Shown here one piece after another: positions 1 through 5,442 of a stretch of 6,903 bases of DNA. The DNA is taken from positions 1 to 6,903 of the forward strand of contig CAAFMK010000133.1 of NCBI GenBank assembly GCA_900763995.1, given 5' to 3'. The notes under the pieces are model-generated. The model did not search any database. It had not been told where the DNA came from and was given only the letters and a program-made list of their open reading frames with translations. A program made the translations under genes and the position numbers. Source of the stretch: an uncultured Oscillospiraceae bacterium (lineage in GTDB: Bacteria; Bacillota; Clostridia; Oscillospirales; Oscillospiraceae). Each line of letters starts with the position of its first letter. Positions within the stretch are counted from its first letter, which is position 1.

Positions 1-65
1 AACAAGGGGCGGGGACTGGGTCAGATAAAATAACCAAAACTTTTTCTCACTCCACGGACAAACCG

Positions 66-94
66 TTGCACCTGAAAAAAAATACTGCTATAAT
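66..94 (+). promoter_or_regulatory. Sigma-A type promoter of ilvE
   Basis: A -35 hexamer TTGCAC (66-71) and a perfect -10 TATAAT (89-94) are separated by 17 bp. The bases TGC directly before the -10 make it an extended -10 promoter. The predicted start of transcription is near 101, leaving a leader of about 118 nt before the ilvE ATG. An A-tract lies in the spacer. This is the best promoter match in the window and suggests strong expression. The match is seen directly; its activity is inferred. Confidence 0.85.
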
Positions 95-159
95 GTGGTA
101 CACTGATTGGAATTTTGAGTGGTGAAGGTCTGCCCATATAATCAGCCTTGATCTTGCGG

Positions 160-179
160 CCTTGCAGCGTACAGCAAGG
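160..179 (+). other. Small hairpin in the ilvE leader
   Basis: CCTTGC (160-165) can pair with GCAAGG (174-179) around an 8-nt loop, giving a 6-bp perfect stem in the untranslated leader of ilvE. No U-run follows, so it is not a terminator. The leader shows no T-box core (AGGGTGGNACC-like), no recognisable riboswitch and no short reading frame rich in branched-chain codons. It may only affect mRNA stability or be chance. Confidence 0.25.
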
Positions 180-218
180 GGGAGAGTGGGATCAAAATGA
201 GATACAGGAGGAATTTTT

Positions 219-1286
219 ATGGATCGCATAACAATTACCCGTGCAGCCACCTTGAAGGAGAAGCCGGACGCCTCCAATCTGGTGTTTGGCAAGTACATGA
301 CTGACCATATGTTTATTGTGGACTATGACGAGGGACAGGGCTGGCACGACGCCAGAATCGTCCCCTATGGCCCGCTGGAAATCGACCCTGCGGCCAAGGT
401 TCTGCACTATGCACAGGAAATTTTTGAGGGGCTCAAGGCCTACCGTACCGAAGATGGCTCCATCCAGCTGTTTCGGCCCATGGACAATGTCCGCCGCATG
501 AATCTGTCCTGCCAGCGCATTGCCCTGCCTCAGGTGCCGGAGGAGCTGGCGCTGGCTGGCATTACAGAGCTGGTGAAGCTGGATCAGGAGTGGGTGCCTT
601 ATGAGAAGGATACCTCCTTGTACATCCGTCCCTTTGTGATTGGCCTTGACCCCACCCTGGGTGTCCACTCCTCCCGCCACTGCCAGTATATCGTCATCAT
701 CTGCCCTGTGGGCGCCTACTATCCAGAGGGGCTGGCACCAGTGAAGATCTACATTGAAGCTGAGGATGTCCGTGCGGTCAAGGGTGGAACCGGTATGGCC
801 AAGACAGGTGGTAACTATGCCGCATCCCTCCGGGCGGGCAACCGTGCGGAGGAAAAGGGTTATACCCAGGTGCTGTGGCTGGATGGCGTACACCGCAAGT
901 ATATTGAAGAAGTGGGGGCTATGAATGTGATGTTCAAGGTGGGGGGCAAGATCCTCACACCTGATCTCAATGGCTCTGTTCTGGACGGCATTACCCGCCG
1001 CTCCTGCATCCAGCTGCTGAAGGACTGGGGCTATGAGGTGGAGGAGCGCCGCATCTCCGCTGAGGAGCTGTTCCAGGCCGCCAAGGACGGCACCCTGGAG
1101 GAGGCATGGGGTACTGGTACCGCCGCTGTAGTCTCCCCCATTGGCGAACTGGCCGATGGCGAGGAAAAGATCATCATCGGGGAGAACAAAATTGGCCCCG
1201 TGACACAGAAGCTGTATGACCAGCTCACTGGCATCCAGTGGGGCCGGGTGGCCGATCCCCACGACTGGATCATGAAACTGAATTGA
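219..1286 (+). CDS. ilvE: Branched-chain amino acid aminotransferase
   Basis: This is a PLP-dependent class IV (fold type IV) aminotransferase that interconverts leucine, isoleucine and valine with their 2-keto acids, using glutamate/2-oxoglutarate in the cytoplasm. The 355-residue protein has the normal length for the IlvK/mammalian-like branch. Family landmarks are all present: TDHM (28-31), GWHDARIVPYGP (41-52), the QEIFEGLKAYR block (66-76), LYIRPF (134-139), the PLP lysine K195 in AKTGGNYA, EVGAMN (231-236) for the cofactor pyridine nitrogen, and GTGTAAVVSP (298-307). The start is fixed by AGGAGG at 206-211, 7 nt before the ATG. It has its own promoter and terminator and faces the neighbouring locus tail to tail, so it is a separate unit, probably of general amino acid metabolism. 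Family assignment is firm; the exact amino-acid preference is inferred. Confidence 0.95.
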   Translation: MDRITITRAATLKEKPDASNLVFGKYMTDHMFIVDYDEGQGWHDARIVPYGPLEIDPAAKVLHYAQEIFEGLKAYRTEDGSIQLFRPMDNVRRMNLSCQRIALPQVPEELALAGITELVKLDQEWVPYEKDTSLYIRPFVIGLDPTLGVHSSRHCQYIVIICPVGAYYPEGLAPVKIYIEAEDVRAVKGGTGMAKTGGNYAASLRAGNRAEEKGYTQVLWLDGVHRKYIEEVGAMNVMFKVGGKILTPDLNGSVLDGITRRSCIQLLKDWGYEVEERRISAEELFQAAKDGTLEEAWGTGTAAVVSPIGELADGEEKIIIGENKIGPVTQKLYDQLTGIQWGRVADPHDWIMKLN

Positions 1287-1303
1287 ACCTGACCAGAAGT
1301 ATG

Positions 1304-1337
1304 AAAAGGCAGAGGGTGATAAGCCCTCTGCCTTTTT
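1304..1337. terminator. Bidirectional rho-independent terminator
   Basis: GGCAGAGGG (1308-1316) pairs perfectly with CCCTCTGCC (1324-1332) around a 7-nt loop. Flanking AAAA (1304-1307) and TTTTT (1333-1337) provide the U-tract on both strands. It lies in the 68-nt gap between the stop codons of ilvE (1286) and the convergent alcohol dehydrogenase gene (1355), so it most likely ends transcription from both sides. Confidence 0.95.
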
Positions 1338-1354
1338 GTGCATATTGTATGGGT

Positions 1355-2545
1355 TTAGTGGTTGGCCAGCTGGTAGATGGACAGAATATCGTCATAGCCC
1401 AATACCTTGAAGCTGCCAATGGTGCGCTTGCCATAGAAGGTGCAGCGGTGGGAGATGTGCTCCAGAATCTCCTGAGAATGGGTGCTTCCAGTCAGCTCAG
1501 ACAGACAGGTGGGCATACCCAGTGAAGAGAAATACTGTACAGTGGTATCAATTGCTGCCATTGCCAGCTCCAGATCACTCTTTCCTGCGGGATCAAGGCC
1601 CCAGACTTTCTGACCGAACTGGGCGAAACGGGCAGGATCTTCCTGCACGCAATACTGTGCCCAGCTGCCCCACACTGCTGACAGTGTGGCCCCGTGGGCG
1701 GCATCAAACTGGGCACCCAGCTCATGGCCCAGCTGGTGGGGAGCGAAGTCCCGGATATTTCCAAGACCAGTCAGTCCGTTGTGGGACACGCTGCCCGCCC
1801 ACATCAGCTCGCTCATGGCCTGGTAGTTGTGGGAATCCTCCACAGCACGCCGACCATTTTGAATGACGGTGCGGAGAACGCCCTCAGCGATCTCATCGGT
1901 GAGCTGGTTGGTGGTGACAGGGTTGAAATAGCGATCCATGGTGTGCATCATAATGTCCACAATGCCGCAGGTGAGCTGGAATTTGGGCAGGGTGTAGGTG
2001 AGCTCCGGGTTCATAATGGCAAAACGGGGGCGCTGGCAATCGGCGTTGATCCCCCGCTTTTCCTGGGTCTCATCGTTGGTCAAAACAGCGGAGTCACTGC
2101 TCTCACTGCCAGCGGCTGAAATGGTCAGCACAGCACCTACAGGCAGGGCCTTGACAAGGGGGGCACGCCGCATCCACAGATCATCCCACAGATCCAAACC
2201 GGGGTTGGCCATAGCATTAGCCACCGCCTTGGCGGTGTCGATGACACTGCCGCCGCCTACGCCCAGAATGAAATCTGCCTTCAATTCCTGGGCCTTTTTC
2301 AGGCAGTCCCGGGCAAAACTGAGCCGTGGGTTTGGCTGTACACCGCCGATGGCCTCATAGACAAGGCCGCTTTGTGAAAGGGACTGGCACACCCGGTCAA
2401 TGAGCCCGCTTTTGACAGCGCTCTTGCCACCATAGAGCACCAGCACCCGTGAGCCGCCAAAGTCGATCACCTGTTGACCAACCTGTCGCTCAGTCTCTGG
2501 GCCAAAAAGGATTTTCGTAGGGGAATAGAATTCAAATGCCTGCAT
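1355..2545 (-). CDS. Iron-containing alcohol dehydrogenase
   Basis: This is a group III, metal-dependent alcohol dehydrogenase of the YqhD/butanol dehydrogenase (BDH) type, 396 residues as called. Such cytoplasmic enzymes reduce aldehydes or oxidise alcohols with NAD(P)H. The N-terminal Rossmann-like half has YGGKSAVKSG (38-47), where many YqhD/BDH proteins read YGGGS, and the dinucleotide-binding GVGGGSVIDTAKA (95-107). The all-helical C-terminal half keeps the four metal ligands D197, H201, H270 and H284 with the same spacing as in YqhD. It therefore looks active. The start is set at 2545 because AGGAGG lies 9 nt upstream (2555-2560); an in-frame ATG at 2578 lacks such a site. It follows the IclR gene by 76 nt with no convincing promoter between, so the two are probably co-transcribed. 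The substrate is unknown; an aldehyde or sugar-acid intermediate of the adjacent pathway is possible. Confidence 0.9.
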   Translation of the reverse strand: MQAFEFYSPTKILFGPETERQVGQQVIDFGGSRVLVLYGGKSAVKSGLIDRVCQSLSQSGLVYEAIGGVQPNPRLSFARDCLKKAQELKADFILGVGGGSVIDTAKAVANAMANPGLDLWDDLWMRRAPLVKALPVGAVLTISAAGSESSDSAVLTNDETQEKRGINADCQRPRFAIMNPELTYTLPKFQLTCGIVDIMMHTMDRYFNPVTTNQLTDEIAEGVLRTVIQNGRRAVEDSHNYQAMSELMWAGSVSHNGLTGLGNIRDFAPHQLGHELGAQFDAAHGATLSAVWGSWAQYCVQEDPARFAQFGQKVWGLDPAGKSDLELAMAAIDTTVQYFSSLGMPTCLSELTGSTHSQEILEHISHRCTFYGKRTIGSFKVLGYDDILSIYQLANH

Positions 2546-2583
2546 TCTGATAGACCTCCTGTTAGAAATTGGAATCATTCAAT

Positions 2584-2598
2584 ATCCACCCAGTGGAT
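2584..2598. repeat. Short palindrome between regulator and dehydrogenase genes
   Basis: ATCCAC (2584-2589) and GTGGAT (2593-2598) form a perfect inverted repeat with a 3-bp centre in the 76-nt gap between the IclR and alcohol dehydrogenase genes. It could be a small intercistronic hairpin or a protein-binding site. It has no U-tract. The sequence differs from the candidate operator in the divergent promoter region. Confidence 0.3.
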
Positions 2599-2621
2599 CA
2601 TAGATACAGTATTTTATAAGG

Positions 2622-3428
2622 TTATGTACTGGACAGCTGATGGATGGGATTGTGGACAGGCCCACCCAGCAGGTTGGTGACACCGTTGGCACTTGTGACG
2701 ATTTGTGCTGCATAGGCGGAGATCCGCTCTGCGTTGATTCTGGATAGGGGAGCGGAGGAGCTGATGGCGGCAACAGGGGCACCGCTGTAGTCAAAAATGG
2801 GGGCGCCGATACACAAAACCCCAAGCTCATGCTCCTCATTATCCACAGCGTAGCCCTGGGCGCGTACCTTTTCCAGCTCCACCTGCAAAGCGCCGTAGTG
2901 GATGATGGTGTTGGGGGTGAATGCAGTCACCACGGTTCGCTTCCAAATCTCTCTGACCTCCGCTTCGGGCAGATAGGCCAGGATACATTTTCCAACGGCG
3001 GTGCAGTACATGGGATTGTGCAGTCCAACAAAGGATGCCATGCGGACGATGCTGTTGCTGGTGTCCTCTTTATAGAGGTATACCACCTCGTCCCCATATC
3101 GGGCCACCAGATGGATGGTCTCTCCCGTGAAGTCAGCCAGGTGCTCCAGATATGGACGGGCGATGGAGACCAGGTTGACCCCGCCCACCACCTGACTGCC
3201 TACATCAAATAGACGCATGGTCAGCTTATACTTACCCGCAATGGGATCTTTTTGTACATATCCACGGGCAATCAGGGCAGAGAGCAGACGGTGGGTGGTA
3301 CTTACATGAAGCCTCACGGCATTGCTCAGATCAGTCAAGGCCATCCCATGAGAGTTTGATGAGAGTGTTTCAATAATATCAAATACACGATCTATGGATT
3401 GAACAGGGGAAGCACTACTTGCCATCAT
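2622..3428 (-). CDS. IclR-family transcriptional regulator
   Basis: This is a DNA-binding regulator of the IclR family, 268 residues as called. The N-terminal winged helix-turn-helix spans about residues 7-60, with recognition helix and wing around VSTTHRLLSALIARGYVQKD (42-61). The C-terminal effector-binding domain (about 85-255) has the family patterns TAVGKCILAYLP (143-154) and EEHELGVLCIGAPIFD (198-213) followed by the PVAAIS strand. The start at 3428 is favoured because AAGGA (complement of 3435-3439) sits 6 nt upstream; the ATG at 3446 has no such site and the ATG at 3425 is a possible alternative. It is transcribed away from the aldolase/kinase/transporter operon across a shared promoter region. 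Several IclR proteins (KdgR is one) sense 2-keto-3-deoxygluconate or related acids, so control of this operon is a natural inference. The effector cannot be read from the sequence. Confidence 0.92.
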   Translation of the reverse strand: MMASSASPVQSIDRVFDIIETLSSNSHGMALTDLSNAVRLHVSTTHRLLSALIARGYVQKDPIAGKYKLTMRLFDVGSQVVGGVNLVSIARPYLEHLADFTGETIHLVARYGDEVVYLYKEDTSNSIVRMASFVGLHNPMYCTAVGKCILAYLPEAEVREIWKRTVVTAFTPNTIIHYGALQVELEKVRAQGYAVDNEEHELGVLCIGAPIFDYSGAPVAAISSSAPLSRINAERISAYAAQIVTSANGVTNLLGGPVHNPIHQLSST

Positions 3429-3488
3429 GCGACATCCTTTATTCATGAACAGTCAGAATTCGAGAAACTCGTAACACTGCTCCTTAAC

Positions 3489-3516
3489 ATTATCATATTT
3501 TTGTGCAAAAAGTCAA
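3489..3516 (-). promoter_or_regulatory. Putative promoter of the IclR regulator gene
   Basis: On the - strand, TTGACT (complement of 3511-3516) and GATAAT (complement of 3489-3494) are spaced by 16 bp, each one mismatch from consensus. Transcription would start near 3482, giving a leader of roughly 54 nt. The -10 overlaps one copy of the TATGATA motif that also occurs in the candidate operator of the divergent operon, which suggests autoregulation. Confidence 0.6.
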
Positions 3517-3538
3517 CAAAAAAATATATCATAAACCG

Positions 3539-3567
3539 TTGACATTTAGGTGAAAGTTTTATACCAT
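3539..3567 (+). promoter_or_regulatory. Putative promoter of the aldolase-kinase-transporter operon
   Basis: A perfect -35 TTGACA (3539-3544) is followed after 17 bp by TACCAT (3562-3567), a 4/6 match to the -10 consensus. Transcription would begin near 3574. The weak -10 and the inverted repeat directly downstream fit a regulated promoter. It lies back to back with the regulator promoter, the two -35 elements being 22 bp apart. Confidence 0.55.
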
Positions 3568-3573
3568 GGTGTA

Positions 3574-3594
3574 GCTTCTCATAATATGATAAGC
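3574..3594. promoter_or_regulatory. Candidate operator, 21-bp inverted repeat
   Basis: Two 10-bp arms, GCTTCTCATA (3574-3583) and TATGATAAGC (3585-3594), flank a central A and are complementary at 9 of 10 positions. The element starts at the predicted transcription start of the aldolase operon, where a bound protein would block the polymerase. The divergent IclR-family protein is the obvious candidate ligand; IclR sites are often palindromes of about this size. The symmetry is seen directly; the binding protein is inferred. Confidence 0.55.
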
Positions 3595-3626
3595 ATTTTT
3601 GTATTATGAAAATTTGGAGGCATGTT

Positions 3627-4280
3627 ATGCGACAGACAGTGATCCAGTGGGCGGAGCGGGAAAAGCTGATCGCCATCGTCCGCGGTGTAGAGAGCGCACA
3701 GTGCCGAAAGGTAGCACAGGCCCTGTATGATGGGGGCGTGCGCATGATGGAGGTTACATATAACCAGAAAGACCCCAGCAGCTGGAACTCCACCGCCAAG
3801 GCCATTGAGGATATTGCCAAGGAATTTGAGGGCAGACTGCTGGTGGGCGCTGGAACGGTCACCACCCCGGAGCTGGTGGAGCTGACCTATAAAGCAGGGG
3901 GCTGCTTTGTGATCTCCCCAGATGTCAATGAGGCGGTGATCCACCGCACCCGGGAGCTGGAGATGGTGTCCATGCCCGGTGCCCTCACCCCCACAGAGAT
4001 CATGACCGCCCACCGGGCTGGCGCTGACATTGTCAAGCTCTTTCCGGCAGCGGATCTGGGCCCCGGGTACTTAAAGGCCATTCGGGCACCCATCAGCCAT
4101 GTGAAAATGATGGCAGTGGGCGGGATCAATGAGCAGAACATCCCCCAATTTTTGCAGGCCGGAGCAGTAGGTGTTGGAGTGGGTGGAAATCTGGCCAACC
4201 GTGCATGGATCGAGGCTGGCGAGTTCCACAAGCTGACACGGGCCGCCAAGGCATTTTTGGCCGCTGTGGCCCAAGGATAA
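3627..4280 (+). CDS. eda: KDPG/KHG-type (Eda-like) aldolase
   Basis: This is a class I aldolase of the 2-keto-3-deoxy-6-phosphogluconate/4-hydroxy-2-oxoglutarate family, 217 residues as called. It is expected to cleave a 2-keto-3-deoxy-phosphosugar acid to pyruvate and glyceraldehyde 3-phosphate in the cytoplasm. The TIM-barrel landmarks are present: GGVRMMEVT (36-44) with acid/base E42, VGAGTV (73-78), SPDVNE (97-102), PGALTPTE (117-124), the Schiff-base lysine K137 in VKLFPAADLG, AVGGI (163-167) and GVGGN (184-188). The start at 3627 is chosen because GGAGG (3616-3620) lies 6 nt before it; the upstream in-frame ATG at 3606 has no ribosome site. Compared with E. coli Eda from memory, the EVTLRT motif reads EVTYNQ and GGS reads GGN, so substrate contacts may differ. 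It is first in an operon and precedes a KDG kinase gene by 43 nt, which supports the pathway call. Confidence 0.9.
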   Translation: MRQTVIQWAEREKLIAIVRGVESAQCRKVAQALYDGGVRMMEVTYNQKDPSSWNSTAKAIEDIAKEFEGRLLVGAGTVTTPELVELTYKAGGCFVISPDVNEAVIHRTRELEMVSMPGALTPTEIMTAHRAGADIVKLFPAADLGPGYLKAIRAPISHVKMMAVGGINEQNIPQFLQAGAVGVGVGGNLANRAWIEAGEFHKLTRAAKAFLAAVAQG

Positions 4281-4304
4281 AACCTGCGCCGTGTGGTGTG
4301 GTTT
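4280..4304 (+). other. Intercistronic hairpin between aldolase and kinase genes
   Basis: AAACC (4280-4284) pairs with GGTTT (4300-4304). After a bulged T, GCGCC (4286-4290) pairs with GGTGT (4295-4299) through two G-U wobbles, around loop GTGT. No U-run long enough for termination follows. It may separate or stabilise mRNA segments. The pairing is moderate and may be incidental. Confidence 0.3.
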
Positions 4305-4323
4305 AAGAAGAGGAGAATAGATT

Positions 4324-5355
4324 ATGGCAAAAAGAGTAATTACCTTTGGTGAGATCATGATGCGCCTGAATCCGGAGGGCTATCTCCGTTTTGTACAGGC
4401 GGAGCGATTTGAGGCCACCTATGCTGGCGGCGAGGCCAATGTAGCCGTCTCTCTGGCAAACTATGGTCTGGATGCAGCCTTTGTGTCCAAGGTGCCTGCC
4501 CACGAGATCGGCCAGTGCGCCGTCAACGAGCTGCGCCGCTTTGGTGTGGACACCAGCAAGATGGTGCGGGGCGGTGACCGTCTGGGCATCTACTTCTGTG
4601 AGAAGGGTGCCTCCCAGCGTGCCTCTAAGGTCATCTACGACCGGGCCAACTCTGCCATCGCATTGGCAAGTCCAGAGGACTTTGACTGGGACTCCATTTT
4701 TGAGGGGGCCGACTGGTTCCACTGGACAGGAATTACCCCCGCGCTGGGCGGCAATATGCCCGAGATCTGTCTGGCTGCCTGCAAGGCCGCCAAGGCCCAC
4801 GGCCTGGCCGTCTCCTGCGACCTGAACTTCCGCAAGAAGCTGTGGACTTCTGAGCAGGCCGGTGAGGTGATGGGCAAGCTGCTACCCTATGTAGATGTGT
4901 GCATCGCCAATGAGGAGGATGCCAAGGATGTGTTCGGCATTGAGGCTGAGGGCACCGACATCAACAGCGGAAAGCTCAACCACAAGGGGTACATCAGTGT
5001 GGCCCGCCAGCTGGCCCAGCGCTTTGGCTGTAAAAAGGTGGCCATCACTCTGCGTGGCTCCATCTCCGCCAGTGTCAACGATTGGGCGGGTATGCTGTAC
5101 AACAAGGAGGAGGACAAGGCCTGCTTCTCCAGCACCTACCATGTCCAGATCGTGGACCGTGTGGGCGGCGGTGACTCCTTTGGCGGCGGCCTGATCTACA
5201 GCTTGATCAGCGGCTATGACGACCAGAAGGCCATTGACTTTGCTGTGGCTGCCTCCTGCCTAAAACACGCCATTGAGCATGACTTCAACCATATGTCCGT
5301 GGCTGAGGTGGCCGCTCTGGCCGCCGGCAATGCCTCTGGCCGTGTCCAGCGGTAA
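4324..5355 (+). CDS. kdgK: PfkB-family 2-keto-3-deoxygluconate kinase
   Basis: This is a ribokinase/PfkB-family sugar kinase of 343 residues, expected to phosphorylate 2-keto-3-deoxygluconate with ATP to KDPG, the substrate of the aldolase encoded upstream. Sequence support: N-terminal ITFGEIMMRL (6-15), substrate-loop AGGEANVAVSLA (34-45), GIYFCEKG plus SKVIYDRANSA (88-111), which resembles the KDG-kinase subgroup, CDLNFRKKLW (165-174), the nucleotide-side NEED motif (196-199), and the anion-hole signature RVGGGDSFGGG (279-289) with catalytic base D284. Length is a little above the usual 310-340 residues. AGGAG (4311-4315) lies 8 nt upstream of the ATG. It is co-directional with the aldolase gene and only 43 nt behind it, so co-transcription is likely. 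A kinase for another 2-keto-3-deoxy or hexose acid cannot be excluded, but pairing with the aldolase favours KDG. Confidence 0.88.
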   Translation: MAKRVITFGEIMMRLNPEGYLRFVQAERFEATYAGGEANVAVSLANYGLDAAFVSKVPAHEIGQCAVNELRRFGVDTSKMVRGGDRLGIYFCEKGASQRASKVIYDRANSAIALASPEDFDWDSIFEGADWFHWTGITPALGGNMPEICLAACKAAKAHGLAVSCDLNFRKKLWTSEQAGEVMGKLLPYVDVCIANEEDAKDVFGIEAEGTDINSGKLNHKGYISVARQLAQRFGCKKVAITLRGSISASVNDWAGMLYNKEEDKACFSSTYHVQIVDRVGGGDSFGGGLIYSLISGYDDQKAIDFAVAASCLKHAIEHDFNHMSVAEVAALAAGNASGRVQR

Positions 5356-5375
5356 GCGGGGCAGCATTACATGGA

Positions 5376-5400
5376 TTTGACCACCAGCTTTGGTGTCAAA
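5376..5400 (+). other. Hairpin/inverted repeat upstream of the binding-protein gene
   Basis: TTTGAC (5376-5381) pairs with GTCAAA (5395-5400). After a bulged C, ACCA (5383-5386) pairs with TGGT (5391-5394), with loop GCTT. The 10-bp stem lies in the 87-nt gap between kdgK and tctC. No U-tract follows, so it is better read as an RNA processing/stability hairpin or as an operator inside the putative promoter it overlaps. Confidence 0.5.
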
Positions 5401-5406
5401 TATATA
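5377..5406 (+). promoter_or_regulatory. Possible internal promoter for the transporter genes
   Basis: TTGACC (5377-5382) and TATATA (5401-5406) are spaced by 18 bp, each one mismatch from the sigma-A consensus. A start near 5413 would leave a leader of about 30 nt before tctC. The spacer is almost wholly filled by the inverted repeat at 5376-5400, so the site could be regulated. The alternative is that the match is chance in an AT-rich gap and tctC is only read through from the aldolase promoter. Confidence 0.45.
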
Positions 5407-5442
5407 AGAAAAGTGAAAATCAAAAGAAAGAGGTTATAAGAG

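Noticed and set aside
107..121. CodY-like site near the ilvE transcription start
   Set aside because: Only the half AATTTT matches the AATTTTCWGAAAATT consensus; the second half does not fit.
101..218. T-box riboswitch, attenuator or leader peptide for ilvE
   Set aside because: No T-box core, no terminator hairpin with a U-run and no peptide rich in Leu/Ile/Val codons is seen in the leader.
192..1343. Long open frame on the - strand across the whole of ilvE
   Set aside because: Its codons are in exact register with those of ilvE, so it is open only because ilvE avoids TTA, CTA and TCA. It has no ribosome site and no recognisable family; the + strand protein is unmistakable.
2597..2625. Separate promoter for the alcohol dehydrogenase gene
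   Set aside because: A TATGAT -10-like sequence exists on the - strand (complement of 2597-2602), but no acceptable -35 lies at 16-18 bp.
3579..4013. Open frame on the - strand over the aldolase gene
   Set aside because: In codon register with the aldolase frame, without a ribosome site, and running into the operator region. A shadow frame.
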